Of a DNA stretch of 64,000 bases, positions 18,847-28,268 are shown in pieces; the stretch's first letter is position 1, and every line of letters begins with the position of its first letter. The position numbers were made by a program, and so were the translations under genes. Source of the stretch: Gammaproteobacteria bacterium (GTDB lineage: Bacteria; Pseudomonadota; Gammaproteobacteria; Ga0077536); contig JAJFJQ010000071.1 of NCBI GenBank assembly GCA_021773835.1, forward strand, positions 29,171 to 93,170, given 5' to 3'. The notes beneath the pieces are model-generated. The model ran no database searches. It was not told where the DNA came from and saw nothing but the letters and a program-made list of their open reading frames with translations.

Positions 18847-20424
18847 ATGACAGAAAACCAAACTACGAAATTCGGTCAATTTAGCATTGCGGATATTGTC
18901 GCCGGGATCAGCGTCGGGCTTGTACTCGTGCCGCAGTCTATGGCCTACGCCGCACTGGCCGGTTTGGCGCCAGTGCATGGTCTCTACGCTGCGGCTATTG
19001 CGCCCATTGCCGCTGCATTTTTTGCCTCTTCACCTTTCCTACAATCGGGCCCGGTTGCGATGACCAGCGTGTTGAGCTTCGGTGCCTTGACTGCCATTGC
19101 TGTGCCGTTGACGGAAAGCTACGCCATGCTGGCGGCGTTATTAGCCCTTATTGTCGGTGTCGTGCGGATCGTTTTCGGAATGCTGCGAGCAGGGTTTGTC
19201 TCGGACCTGATGTCGCAGCCGATCACGATGGGATTTAGTCGTGCGGCTGGCCTTTTGATCATTGGTTCGCAATTACCCAAGTTTCTGGGGGTGGAGGTAC
19301 CGGTTACAGGCATCGTAAGTTCCGTGATATGGACACTGTCGAATCCTAGCAGCTGGTCGTTGGAAGCAACCATGATTGGTGGAGCAACGCTTGCGTTGAT
19401 CGTTCTCGGGCGACTATTGCACACCCTGTTTCCGGGGGTGCTGATTGCTGTTGCTGTTGGGATCGGCTACAGCGTATGGACAGGTTATGCGGGTCCAGTT
19501 GTCGGCGATGTACCGTCTACTTTGCCGTCGATCTCATTGGCCCTGCCATGGGCTTCATTGCCACATTTAATTTTCCCGGCCGTCGTAATCGCACTTGTGG
19601 GGTTCGCCGAGCCAGCAGCCATCGCGCGCACGATGGCTGCGCAGACCCGCACCCGTTGGAGTCCAGACCGTGAACTCATATCACAGGGAGCGGCAAACTT
19701 CGCCTCGGGTTTAGTCGGCGGTTTTCCGGTCGGGGGTTCGTTTTCGCGGACGCTGGTTAATCGCAGCGCAGGCGCGAACTCACGCTGGAGTGGCTTGATT
19801 ACAGGGCTGTTCGTATTGGGGGTTTTGCCGTTGGCGACGTATTTTGCGCCGTTACCACTCGCGGTACTCGCGGCAATCGTCATTCACGCGGTGTTCAAAC
19901 TGATGGATTTTAGGCGCCTGATCCGCCTCCTACGCATATCGCCGCCGCAAGCGATCGTCGGTTGGACAACCTTTGGGCTGACCCTGGTGTTGGCGCCGCG
20001 TATCGACCTTGCGGTCATGATTGGAATCGGTTTCGGCGTTGGTGTGCACCTATGGCGCGAACGAAATGTTTATCTCAATACGGTCTACCGGGACGGTGAG
20101 TTAACCCTGGAACCGGTAGGCGTCATTTACTTCGGTTCGGTCACCTCGTTCGACGATGCGCTGATCCGCGAACTGGCATTGCACCCAAATGCGAAGCGTC
20201 TAGTGATCGATCTGCGTAAGATCGGTCGTCTGGATTTTACTGGCGTACAGACCTTGCGCGATTTGGCTGCTGATGCGACTTCTGCAGGCCTGTCGGTGCG
20301 CATCATTCCCGGGCATGCCGTGCAAGGGACGAAAGTACTTAAGCGGGTGATCGGTGAGGACTCGAAATACTTGGAATCCGATCAAGAAGTCAAAATTGAT
20401 AATGGCGTAGAACGTTCCGATTGA
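18847..20424 (+). CDS. SulP family inorganic anion transporter
   Basis: 525 residues: a transmembrane part of about 400 residues with the SulP signature near the N-terminus (VPQSMAYAALAGLAPVHGLYAA) and a C-terminal STAS domain (about residues 420-510). The STAS phospho-site region reads RLDFTGVQTL, so Thr stands where many STAS domains have Ser. The protein probably imports sulfate, bicarbonate or an organic anion across the inner membrane. No carbonic anhydrase is fused or adjacent. It is transcribed alone and is followed by a palindromic repeat. Confidence 0.92.
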   Translation: MTENQTTKFGQFSIADIVAGISVGLVLVPQSMAYAALAGLAPVHGLYAAAIAPIAAAFFASSPFLQSGPVAMTSVLSFGALTAIAVPLTESYAMLAALLALIVGVVRIVFGMLRAGFVSDLMSQPITMGFSRAAGLLIIGSQLPKFLGVEVPVTGIVSSVIWTLSNPSSWSLEATMIGGATLALIVLGRLLHTLFPGVLIAVAVGIGYSVWTGYAGPVVGDVPSTLPSISLALPWASLPHLIFPAVVIALVGFAEPAAIARTMAAQTRTRWSPDRELISQGAANFASGLVGGFPVGGSFSRTLVNRSAGANSRWSGLITGLFVLGVLPLATYFAPLPLAVLAAIVIHAVFKLMDFRRLIRLLRISPPQAIVGWTTFGLTLVLAPRIDLAVMIGIGFGVGVHLWRERNVYLNTVYRDGELTLEPVGVIYFGSVTSFDDALIRELALHPNAKRLVIDLRKIGRLDFTGVQTLRDLAADATSAGLSVRIIPGHAVQGTKVLKRVIGEDSKYLESDQEVKIDNGVERSD

Positions 20425-20471
20425 TCAGCGGGTTTATGTAAGCCGGTATTCGCCACAAATCCATGGGCAGG

Positions 20472-20544
20472 TGGATCCCGGCCTTCGCCGGGATGACGTC
20501 GGGACTGAAACTAGACTCGTCATCCCGGCGAAGGCCGGGATCCA
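20472..20544. repeat. REP-like palindromic repeat
   Basis: Two 27-base arms at 20472-20498 and 20518-20544 are perfect inverted copies separated by 19 bases; each arm is itself a small hairpin built around CCCGGCCTTCGCCGGG. This is the widespread TCATCCCGGCGAAGGCCGGGA-type extragenic palindrome seen in many proteobacteria. It lies after the SulP gene and could protect or end that transcript. Confidence 0.85.
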
Positions 20545-20671
20545 GTCGACCGAGACGAGCGACCGATGCGATTGTGATCCGGTACGACCTTATTAATGCC
20601 GAGCAGCCTGATGGATTTAGACGATGTCGCCCGTTATGCTGAGTGAAAATACCAACTCCAAAGGGAAGCCC

Positions 20672-21751
20672 ATGAAATACAGCCTACATGTCTCGACTCG
20701 CATTTCTGACTGGAAATTTATCAAGGAGCTTGAGGACCTCGGTTACGACGCCGCCTGGGTGCCGGATTCGCAAATGATCTGGTCCGATTGCTACGCCACG
20801 ATGGCATTGGCAGCGGCGAATACGTCCCGGATCAGAATTGGTACGGGGGTTGCAATACCAGGCACCCGGATCGCCCCAACCAGTGCGGCGGCGATTTCAT
20901 CGATTAATCAGATCGCGCCGGGCCGGATCTTTTGGGGCGTGGGAACCGGGCATACGGCGATGCGGGTGATGGGCCAAGATCCGATGCCGATCAAGGAATT
21001 CCGTGAGTATCTGCGGGTCATGCGAGCGCTGCTCGATGGCGAGGAGGTCGACTATACCTACCGAGACAATACCGCACCGATCAAGTGGGGCGATCACGGC
21101 GAAGGCTTCCGCAACGTCGAAGATCGCATTCCGATTTATGTCGCCGCCAATGCGCCGATGGCCTTGCGCACGGCCGGCAAGATCGCTGACGGCTTGATTG
21201 CAGTGTTCAACGAAAAGCCCGACGTCCTCAACTACCATATGGACTATGTAAACGAAGGTGCGGAAAAATCAGGACGCGCCTTGCCGGACGATTTTCACAC
21301 CGTATCGCTGACCAACGCGGTTGTCTTGGCACCAGGAGAAAAACTCACCGATGATCGCGTCATCGACGATGCCTCCTCTTGGGCCATCGCCGCCTTACAT
21401 TTCGTCTACGAAATTTGGCAGTTCAGACAGGACGATTCCGTGGTACCCGATTACATGAAGGGCATCTGGGAAGAGTACCTAGACCACGTCGCTGAAATGG
21501 ATGTACCACGTGAAAAACTTCATCAAGTCGTACATACCGGACATTGTAGTTTCTGTCCGCCGTCCGAACGGCGTTTTATTACGCCTGAAATGATCACGGG
21601 AACGGGGATGGCGGGTACGCCGGAAGAATTGGCCGAGCAAGTCCGCGTGGCCGAAGCGGCCGGACTGAAAGAGATCAGTCTCATTCCCGGTATTAACTAT
21701 ACGCGCCAAACCGCGCGTGACTTCATGGAGAAAGTAGTACCACTGATATGA
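20672..21751 (+). CDS. LLM-class flavin-dependent oxidoreductase
   Basis: 359 residues with a luciferase-like (bacterial LLM) TIM barrel: GYDAAWVPDSQMIW, RIRIGTGVAIPGTRIAPT, APGRIFWGVGTGHTAMRVMG, IPIYVAANAPMALRTAGKIADG and the C-terminal GTPEELAEQVRVAEAAG. The pattern is close to F420-dependent or FMN-dependent 5,10-methylene-tetrahydromethanopterin reductase-like proteins. ATG at 20672 has AAAGGGAAG upstream. Its stop overlaps the start of the following amine-dehydrogenase-like gene (ATGATGA), so the two are coupled and likely act on the same substrate. Confidence 0.88.
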   Translation: MKYSLHVSTRISDWKFIKELEDLGYDAAWVPDSQMIWSDCYATMALAAANTSRIRIGTGVAIPGTRIAPTSAAAISSINQIAPGRIFWGVGTGHTAMRVMGQDPMPIKEFREYLRVMRALLDGEEVDYTYRDNTAPIKWGDHGEGFRNVEDRIPIYVAANAPMALRTAGKIADGLIAVFNEKPDVLNYHMDYVNEGAEKSGRALPDDFHTVSLTNAVVLAPGEKLTDDRVIDDASSWAIAALHFVYEIWQFRQDDSVVPDYMKGIWEEYLDHVAEMDVPREKLHQVVHTGHCSFCPPSERRFITPEMITGTGMAGTPEELAEQVRVAEAAGLKEISLIPGINYTRQTARDFMEKVVPLI

Positions 21752-24195
21752 TGACAGCACTGCCGAAAACGGCTTCCGTCGTGGTCATTGGTGGTGGCGT
21801 TGTTGGCTGCTCCGTCGCCTATCACCTAACCGAGGTCGGTATTACAGACACGGTACTGCTTGAGCGCAAACAGCTGACATCTGGTACGACGTGGCATGCC
21901 GCGGGCCTAGTCGGTCAACTGCGCGGTTCGCAGAACATGACGAAGCTGGCACGTTACACCGCAGATCTCTATCGCGATCTGGAAACCAAAACCGGGCAGG
22001 CCACCGGGTTCAAGCAAAACGGCTCGATTTCAATTGCGACGACAGAAGGTCGTTTTGAAGAATTAAAACGTATGGCGTCGATGGCCAAGGTCTTTGACCT
22101 CCCGGTCCATGTTATTTCCGTAGACGAGGTGCGGGAACGCTATCCGCTTATTACAACCGACGATGTCGTCGGCGCGATCCGCATTCCGTCAGACGGGCAA
22201 ACGAATCCGGTCGACGTCACCCAAGCTCTCGCGAAGGGCGCGCGCATGGGCGGGGCACGGATCTTCGAGGACACCAAGGTTACTGCTATCCATCACGAGC
22301 GCGGACGTATCACCGGGGTGAGTACGGACGCGGGAGACATCAAGGCCGACTTCGTGGTGATCTGCGGTGGCATGTGGACGCGAGATTTGGCGGCGACGAT
22401 TGGGGTCGATGTACCACTGCATGCCTGCGAGCATTACTACATTGTCACCGAGCCGATCCCCGATCTTCCGCGTGATTTACCATCGGTGCGCGACTATAAC
22501 GCCTGCGCCTACTACAAGGAGGATGCAGGCAAGATCTTGCTCGGCGCCTTCGAGCCTAAATCGAAACCGTGGGGGATGGACGGGATCCCGGAATCGTTTT
22601 GTTTTGACCAGTTGCCCGATGATTTCGACCACTTCCAACCGATCTTAGAAATGGCCATGCGCCGCATGCCGATCTTGGAAGACGTCGGCATCCAAACTTT
22701 TTTTTGCGGGCCAGAGAGCTTTACCCCGGATGTTCGCTACAACCTCGGTGAAGCGCCGAACATGGCGAATTGTTTTGTCGCCGCCGGATTGAATTCGATT
22801 GGTATTCAATCTGCAGGAGGGATTGGACGGGTGTTGGCCGATTGGATCAAGCACGGTCATCCGCCGATGGATTTATGGGAGGTAGACGTACGGCGCAACC
22901 TGCCGTTTCAGACGAATCGCAAGTATCTCCGCGACCGGGTCAGCGAGAGCTTGGGCCTTTTATACGCCATGCACTGGCCGTTTCGACAATACGAGACCGG
23001 TCGCGGCGTTCGCCGTTCGCCACTCTACGATCGCGTGCAGGCGGCCGGCGCCTGCCACGGTTCGGCATTTGGATGGGAGCGCCCAAATTGGTACGCGCCG
23101 GCCGGTGTTGAGCCGCGATACGAATATAGCTACGGGCGGCAGAACTGGTTCGAATACTCAGCAAGGGAACATCTAGCGGTTAGGCAAAATGTGGCGCTAT
23201 TCGACCAATCGTCGTTCGCGAAGTTTCGACTTAGGGGCCCTGACGCGATGCGTGAACTCAATCGCATCTGTGCGAATAACGTCGACGTCGCGCCCGGTCG
23301 GATCGTCTATACGCAGTGGTTGAACGACCGTGCTGGTATCGAGGCGGATCTGACCATCACCCGCATCGCCGAAGACGATTATATGGTTGTCACCTCCGGC
23401 GAGACCGAGGTGCGCGATTTTGCTTACCTGCAACGCAATCTTAGTGACGGCGCTAGGGCGCAATTGTTCAACGCCACTTCCGGGCTTGCCGTTATTTCGG
23501 TTATGGGACCACGCTCGCGGGAGTTGCTACAAACGCTTACCCCAGATGACCTATCCCATGCGGCGTTTCCGTTTGCAACGAGCCGCGAAATCGAGCTTGG
23601 TTACGCGCGTGTGCGCGCATCACGTATCACCTACGTTGGAGAGCTCGGTTACGAACTTTATATCCCTAGCGAATTTGCCGTCGGCGTTTACGACACGTTG
23701 ATCGATGCCGGACGCGCCTTCGATTTGGTGCATGCCGGGTATCACGCGCTCGATTCCTTGCGCATCGAGAAGGCCTACCGTCATTGGGGGCATGACGTGT
23801 GTGATGAGGACTCGCCATTAGAGGCCGGCCTAATGTTTGTTGTGCGACCCGACAAGCCCGGTGGTTTTATCGGTCGCGATGCCTTGCTGCATCAGATGGA
23901 ACAGGGCCGTCGGCGTGCTTTAGTGCAATTCCTTTTAGATGATCCTGAGCCCTTGCTCTATCACAATGAGCCGATCTGGCGCGACGGCGAAATCGTCGGC
24001 TATATCTCGTCCGGCAACTATGGCCACAGTCTGGGGGCGGCGGTTGGTCTTGGCTATGTAGGTCATGGTGATGGCGTTAGCGATGAGTTTGTACTTTCAG
24101 GGACCTATGAAATCGAGGTGGCTTGTGAGCGGATCGGCGCAAAGGCGTCGCTGGTGCCGCTATACGACCCGGATAATCGCCGGATCCGAGCTTGA
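21748..24195 (+). CDS. Dimethylglycine/sarcosine dehydrogenase-like flavoprotein
   Basis: 815 residues in the two-module layout of dimethylglycine/sarcosine dehydrogenases. The N-terminal half is a D-amino-acid-oxidase-type FAD domain (VVVIGGGVVGCSVAYHL at residues 11-27, with SGTTWHAAGLVGQLRGS, where the His covalently binds FAD in relatives). The C-terminal half from about residue 430 is a GcvT-like aminomethyl transferase fold that binds tetrahydrofolate (for example GELGYELYIPSEF and HALDSLRIEKAYRHWG). It probably demethylates an N-methylated amine or amino acid and passes formaldehyde to folate. It overlaps the LLM gene and precedes a class III aminotransferase gene. Confidence 0.92.
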   Translation: MMTALPKTASVVVIGGGVVGCSVAYHLTEVGITDTVLLERKQLTSGTTWHAAGLVGQLRGSQNMTKLARYTADLYRDLETKTGQATGFKQNGSISIATTEGRFEELKRMASMAKVFDLPVHVISVDEVRERYPLITTDDVVGAIRIPSDGQTNPVDVTQALAKGARMGGARIFEDTKVTAIHHERGRITGVSTDAGDIKADFVVICGGMWTRDLAATIGVDVPLHACEHYYIVTEPIPDLPRDLPSVRDYNACAYYKEDAGKILLGAFEPKSKPWGMDGIPESFCFDQLPDDFDHFQPILEMAMRRMPILEDVGIQTFFCGPESFTPDVRYNLGEAPNMANCFVAAGLNSIGIQSAGGIGRVLADWIKHGHPPMDLWEVDVRRNLPFQTNRKYLRDRVSESLGLLYAMHWPFRQYETGRGVRRSPLYDRVQAAGACHGSAFGWERPNWYAPAGVEPRYEYSYGRQNWFEYSAREHLAVRQNVALFDQSSFAKFRLRGPDAMRELNRICANNVDVAPGRIVYTQWLNDRAGIEADLTITRIAEDDYMVVTSGETEVRDFAYLQRNLSDGARAQLFNATSGLAVISVMGPRSRELLQTLTPDDLSHAAFPFATSREIELGYARVRASRITYVGELGYELYIPSEFAVGVYDTLIDAGRAFDLVHAGYHALDSLRIEKAYRHWGHDVCDEDSPLEAGLMFVVRPDKPGGFIGRDALLHQMEQGRRRALVQFLLDDPEPLLYHNEPIWRDGEIVGYISSGNYGHSLGAAVGLGYVGHGDGVSDEFVLSGTYEIEVACERIGAKASLVPLYDPDNRRIRA

Positions 24196-24283
24196 CCAGA
24201 GACGCCGGTGAGGTTCACAGTAACGGTGCCGTCCTAGGAAACTGACCGATTATTAACGACTAGAATGGCAGAGGAGCGACCGT

Positions 24284-25630
24284 ATGAACGAACCTGTCGA
24301 ACAATTATTTCCCGAACCGTCTGAGCTTAACCTCGATCCGCTGTGGATGCCTTTCACCCACAACCGATATTTCAAGAAGCACCCGCGTTTGGTCGTCGGC
24401 GCCGAGGGTGTGCATTACACCACCGACGATGGTCGTCAACTCATCGATGCCCTATCCGGGCTGTGGTGTTGTAACGCGGGGCACCGGCATCCAAAGATCA
24501 TTGAGGCGATAAAATCGCAACTGGACACCTTGGATTATGCAGTTGGCTTTCAGGCGCACCATCCGAAGGCCTTCGAGTTGGCGGATCTTCTTTGCGATCG
24601 CGCACCCGAGCCATTCAAACACGCATTTTTCACAAACTCCGGATCCGAGGCCTGTGATACCGCGCTCAAGATCGCGCTTGGGTACCATAAAGCGCGCGGT
24701 GACGGTTCGCGCTTTCGTTTAATCGGACGCGAAAAGGGCTACCACGGGGTGGGATTCGGCGGTATGTCGGTTGGTGGCATGATGCCGAATCGGAAGGCGT
24801 TCGCGAGTGCGATGATCCCTGGCGTGGATCATCTGCCGCATACGCATAGTATCGAGCATATGGCATTCACCCGGGGACAGCCCGAGTGGGGCGCACATCT
24901 GGCAGAAGATCTCGAACGGATCATCGCGTTACACGATGCATCGACGATCGCCGCGGTGATGATCGAACCGATGCAAGGATCTGGTGGGGTGATTGTACCG
25001 CCGATCGGTTATCTCGAGCGGATCAGGGAGATCTGCACGCAACATGGGATCCTGCTGATCTTCGACGAGGTCATCACAGGCTTCGGCCGCATTGGTGAGA
25101 TATTCTCGCCGGATCGTTTCGGGGTGATGCCGGATTTAATCACGTTTGCAAAAGGCATCACCAGCGGCATGGTGCCGCTCGGCGGCGTTCTGGCGACGGC
25201 CGACATTTACGACGCGTTCATGCAAGGCCCTGAACACATGGTGGAATTCTTCCACGGTTACACCTACTCGGGTCATCCACTCGCGACCGCCGCTGGCATC
25301 GCGACGATCGGCGTGTATGAATCCGAGGATATGTTCGCCCGCGCACGCGCGCTTGAGCCGGTGCTTGAAGATGCCGTGCATTCGCTTCGCGGTGAACGGA
25401 ATGTTATCGACGTTCGCAATTGTGGTCTCGCCGCCGCGATAGAATTATCACCGCGCGACGGTGCCCCGAGTGCCCGGGCGATGGAGGTGTTTCATTGGTG
25501 TTACGACAATGGCGTGATGGTGCGCTATGGCGGTGATGTTATCGCGATCGGCCCGCCCTTGACGATTTCGGAAGAGCAGATAGCGACAATCGTCGACACA
25601 ATCAAACAGGCAATCCGCGCGACCAAATAA
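24284..25630 (+). CDS. Class III (omega) aminotransferase
   Basis: 448 residues, PLP-dependent class III aminotransferase. Signatures: WMPFTHNRYFKKHPRL near the start as in beta-alanine/omega-amino acid:pyruvate aminotransferases, FFTNSGSEACDTALK, RIGREKGYHGV-like sequence, LLIFDEVITGFGRIG, and the PLP lysine in LITFAKGITSG (about residue 288). Likely product is a semialdehyde from an omega-amino acid with pyruvate as acceptor. It follows the amine dehydrogenase gene by 88 bases, with GGAGCGACC before the ATG, and may belong to the same operon. Confidence 0.92.
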   Translation: MNEPVEQLFPEPSELNLDPLWMPFTHNRYFKKHPRLVVGAEGVHYTTDDGRQLIDALSGLWCCNAGHRHPKIIEAIKSQLDTLDYAVGFQAHHPKAFELADLLCDRAPEPFKHAFFTNSGSEACDTALKIALGYHKARGDGSRFRLIGREKGYHGVGFGGMSVGGMMPNRKAFASAMIPGVDHLPHTHSIEHMAFTRGQPEWGAHLAEDLERIIALHDASTIAAVMIEPMQGSGGVIVPPIGYLERIREICTQHGILLIFDEVITGFGRIGEIFSPDRFGVMPDLITFAKGITSGMVPLGGVLATADIYDAFMQGPEHMVEFFHGYTYSGHPLATAAGIATIGVYESEDMFARARALEPVLEDAVHSLRGERNVIDVRNCGLAAAIELSPRDGAPSARAMEVFHWCYDNGVMVRYGGDVIAIGPPLTISEEQIATIVDTIKQAIRATK

Positions 25631-25643
25631 CGCGCGGCGCAGG

Positions 25644-26420
25644 CTAGGGCTGCGGCAGCCATCCGCCGGTTGCTTGCAGTGGTGCCTGCATGCCCCGACG
25701 ACTTACCCACGCAACAAGCCCGTAGCGGGGCGCGGCAATATCCGTTGTCGGTAGCCGAGATTGGGATCGATAACCGTCACTGTCGCGCTTGAAGTTCATC
25801 GACTCGACACCGAGCACAATGAAATCGTGCGCTAGCTTTCGCCCGCGATTCTCTCCTGAGGTGACTTCCGAGCTGAGATCGAACGCCAACAGTGCGATGT
25901 TCAGGATCAAATTATCATGGGTCTCGGTCTGCGGCACAAATTCGGCGTTCGCGAGCCCGTCTTTAACATCAAGCTTCAATACACCTGGATTATTCCCTAC
26001 GGGTAGGTCGATGAAACGACGAATGAACCAGCCGCGCCACTCCTTGCCGTTGTATAAAAATCCGGGCGTGTAAACCGTTTTAAGCGATTGTTCGCGTGCG
26101 TATTGGCGTTGGCGGTTACTGTTTATCGGTGAGGCGAAGCGATCTGCCCAGCCGATGTAATCCCAATAGTCGACATGGAAGGCCAGCGGGATGAATTCTC
26201 GCCAAAGCCCGTCCTCGTTTTTCAAGGAACTTAGCCACGAGTCCGCCGGCGGGCAGCTACTACAGCCTTCGGACGTATAGAGTTCCAGTATTCCCGTTTG
26301 CGCAGACGTGCTTTTAAAGCTTACCGCTTGGTCTAAGGGTGCGGCATTAATCGCTACAGCGGCTCCGCATAACGCAATAAATAGGATTAACCGGCCGACA
26401 ACTGCCATCAACAATGACAT
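25644..26420 (-). CDS. DUF1223 family secreted thioredoxin-fold protein
   Basis: 258 residues with an N-terminal signal segment (about residues 5-27, ending in INAAPLD). The mature part starts with the DUF1223 hallmark LELYTSEGCSSCPPADSWL, a CxxC pair on a thioredoxin-like fold, followed by PLAFHVDYWDYIGWADRF and YTPGFLYNGKEWRGW. The protein is probably periplasmic and may handle thiol-disulfide or metal chemistry, but the family role is unknown. It is convergent with the aminotransferase and lies downstream of, and on the same strand as, the CpxP-like gene; a hairpin between them suggests separate transcripts. Confidence 0.88.
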   Translation of the reverse strand: MSLLMAVVGRLILFIALCGAAVAINAAPLDQAVSFKSTSAQTGILELYTSEGCSSCPPADSWLSSLKNEDGLWREFIPLAFHVDYWDYIGWADRFASPINSNRQRQYAREQSLKTVYTPGFLYNGKEWRGWFIRRFIDLPVGNNPGVLKLDVKDGLANAEFVPQTETHDNLILNIALLAFDLSSEVTSGENRGRKLAHDFIVLGVESMNFKRDSDGYRSQSRLPTTDIAAPRYGLVAWVSRRGMQAPLQATGGWLPQP

Positions 26421-26536
26421 ACAAGATAGACCACTAAAGAAGTTGCGAAGTTGGAGTGCAGCGAGACCGTGAGGTTCAAAATAATATACTTGGCTTGTTG
26501 CCAGATGAACGGCACCTGCACTATTCGCGGTTAAAT

Positions 26537-26558
26537 CCGGGCGTCAAACGACGCCCGG
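26537..26558 (-). terminator. Terminator after CpxP-like gene
   Basis: A perfect 9-bp GC-rich stem CCGGGCGTC/GACGCCCGG with an AAAC loop. On the minus strand it lies 16 bases after the CpxP-like stop codon and is followed by ATTTAA, a weak U-tract. It is also a good structure on the plus strand. Confidence 0.6.
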
Positions 26559-26574
26559 AATTCGGGCCTTTTGA

Positions 26575-27087
26575 TTACATCGCTTCGCGTTCCTCGCGGT
26601 GTCGGCGGTGTCTTTCGCGGCGTTTTTCCTGGCGTTCTTCGATCATGTCGGCGAGTTGTTGACGTTGTTCATGAGTGAGAATCGCGCTGATATCGGCAAA
26701 CGTTTTAGCCGTTGCCAGAAACATTTGTTCGGCGTTTTCCGCCTGCTTTAAAGCCAAGGCCTCGATTTGGCTTGGATCGTAGTCGTCGCTGGTCAGGATC
26801 GCGTGTAGTGCCTGCTTACCATCCATCATGTCGAACATGAATTCGCGCATCACGGGTCGATGTTCGTCCATTATCTCGCCGATCGCCGTGCGTTGCTCCC
26901 GGGTGACATCGAGTTGGTGCAATAGTTTAAACAAACGATGCGGGCCGAAATCGCGTGAGGTATGTCGAAATGCTTTGCCGTCTCGCCACGTCGACTCAGC
27001 CAATGCTTGATGTGTTATCAATGCGCCTGAAGTGACCACGAGAACGATGGTCACAAAGCGAACGAGTGAATAAATTTGCCTATTCAT
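26575..27087 (-). CDS. CpxP/Spy-like periplasmic protein (LTxxQ family)
   Basis: 170 residues with a signal peptide (residues 1-29, ending in HQALAES). The mature protein is almost all helical and has two LTxxQ-type motifs, LDVTREQRTAIGEI and LTHEQRQQLADMIEE, plus a very basic/acidic C-terminus (repeated RER and RRH). This matches CpxP/Spy periplasmic chaperones that dampen the Cpx response and bind unfolded proteins. The ATG at 27087 has GAGG upstream; an ATG at 27117 would precede the signal peptide by ten residues. It is divergent from the CpxR-like gene with a CpxR-type box in between. Confidence 0.85.
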   Translation of the reverse strand: MNRQIYSLVRFVTIVLVVTSGALITHQALAESTWRDGKAFRHTSRDFGPHRLFKLLHQLDVTREQRTAIGEIMDEHRPVMREFMFDMMDGKQALHAILTSDDYDPSQIEALALKQAENAEQMFLATAKTFADISAILTHEQRQQLADMIEERQEKRRERHRRHREEREAM

Positions 27088-27194
27088 TTTGCTATGCCTC
27101 AAAACTGTTTCAATCACGAATGGTGATAGGAAATACTGTAGCTAAGGATAACGAAATGGTGCGTTACACGCTTGTAAATTGCGTTCGATTTTAT

Positions 27195-27209
27195 GTAAAT
27201 GTGTGTAAC
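27195..27209 (-). promoter_or_regulatory. CpxR-type box
   Basis: GTAAA-TGTGT-GTAAC matches the CpxR consensus GTAAA(N5)GTAAA at nine of ten fixed positions. It lies about 108 bases upstream of the CpxP-like start, in the divergent region with the CpxR-like gene. A further GTAAA is at 27174-27178. The 437-base region 27088-27524 otherwise shows no gene. Confidence 0.7.
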
Positions 27210-27524
27210 GTGCCGCCTACGGTATTCCTTCGACAGTAGCTTAATGAAACACTAGGGTTGGTCGAACTTTGGTGTGCGCAACTGTCGAGTATATATAGCA
27301 GTAATGAAGGCGCGAGGAGAGTAGTTTGGTCATTCCAATTGAACGAGTAGTAGCATTGAGTAACGCGTCTTTATTCTCAAGGCGAAGGGTTGGGACGATT
27401 TTTGCCATCGTTTGTACTGTCCTTCGCTTATGTAGTGTGACAACACGGCGCGCACCCTGCGTTGCTGCGGGCAAAAATAGACTCCGGCCACGGCGCACGC
27501 GAAGCGTTGTCAAACCATAGCCAG

Positions 27525-28238
27525 ATGAAATACAAACTGCTAATCGTGGATGACGATGTGGCGTTCTGTGAGCTTCTGTCGGACTATCTCGCCGGTGAGG
27601 ACTTTGATGTCGATACGGCACACGACGGTCGTGCTGCGATTGACAAGATTCGAACAGCCGCAATCGATATTGCGATCCTCGACGTCATGATGCCGGTGAT
27701 GAATGGTCTCGACGTGCTGCGCGAACTGCGAAATTTTAGCCAAGTTCCGGTGTTGATGTTGACTGCGCGCGGCGAAGATATTGACCGCATCGTCGGCCTT
27801 GAATTGGGCGCGGATGACTATGTCGCCAAGCCGTGTAATCCGCGTGAAATCGTCGCTCGCGTGCGCGCCATATTGCGTCGGGCGCAGGCGACAAGCGCGC
27901 TACCGATAACTGCTGCGCCGCCGGTGCTGGTCGATGATGTCGAACTACGGCCAAATGAACGGGCGGTTTATCAGGCGGGTCAGGCAATAGAGTTGACGTC
28001 TACAGAGATCGATGTGCTCGCTGTGTTACTGCGCAATGCCGGCAGTGTCGTAGAGAAGACAACGGTGTCGAACGAGGCATTAAGGCGTAAGTTGGGGCCC
28101 TACGACCGGAGTATTGATATGCATATTAGTCGACTGCGCCGCAAACTTGGATCGCTACCGGACGGCGGCGAGCGGATCAAAACCGTGCGTGGTACCGGAT
28201 ATTTATACGTGAGACCAACGGACAATGGTGGATCCTAG
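27525..28238 (+). CDS. cpxR: OmpR-family response regulator, CpxR-like
   Basis: 237 residues. Receiver domain (about 1-115): acidic pocket DDD near residue 10, phospho-acceptor Asp in DIAILDVMMP (about residue 53), conserved Lys in YVAKPCNPRE. C-terminal winged-helix DNA-binding domain (about 140-235) with LTSTEIDVLAVLL, RSIDMHISRLRRKLG and KTVRGTGYLY. With the adjacent kinase and CpxP-like gene this is a Cpx-type envelope stress system. The ATG at 27525 fits CpxR N-termini; there is no strong ribosome site, so the exact start is slightly uncertain. Confidence 0.88.
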   Translation: MKYKLLIVDDDVAFCELLSDYLAGEDFDVDTAHDGRAAIDKIRTAAIDIAILDVMMPVMNGLDVLRELRNFSQVPVLMLTARGEDIDRIVGLELGADDYVAKPCNPREIVARVRAILRRAQATSALPITAAPPVLVDDVELRPNERAVYQAGQAIELTSTEIDVLAVLLRNAGSVVEKTTVSNEALRRKLGPYDRSIDMHISRLRRKLGSLPDGGERIKTVRGTGYLYVRPTDNGGS

Positions 28239-28268
28239 CGAGCCCGCCAGACCGCTGATCCGCCGCCT

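Noticed and set aside
20472..20544. Possible insertion-sequence ends
   Set aside because: The palindrome matches a common extragenic REP-like unit and there is no transposase gene between or beside the arms.
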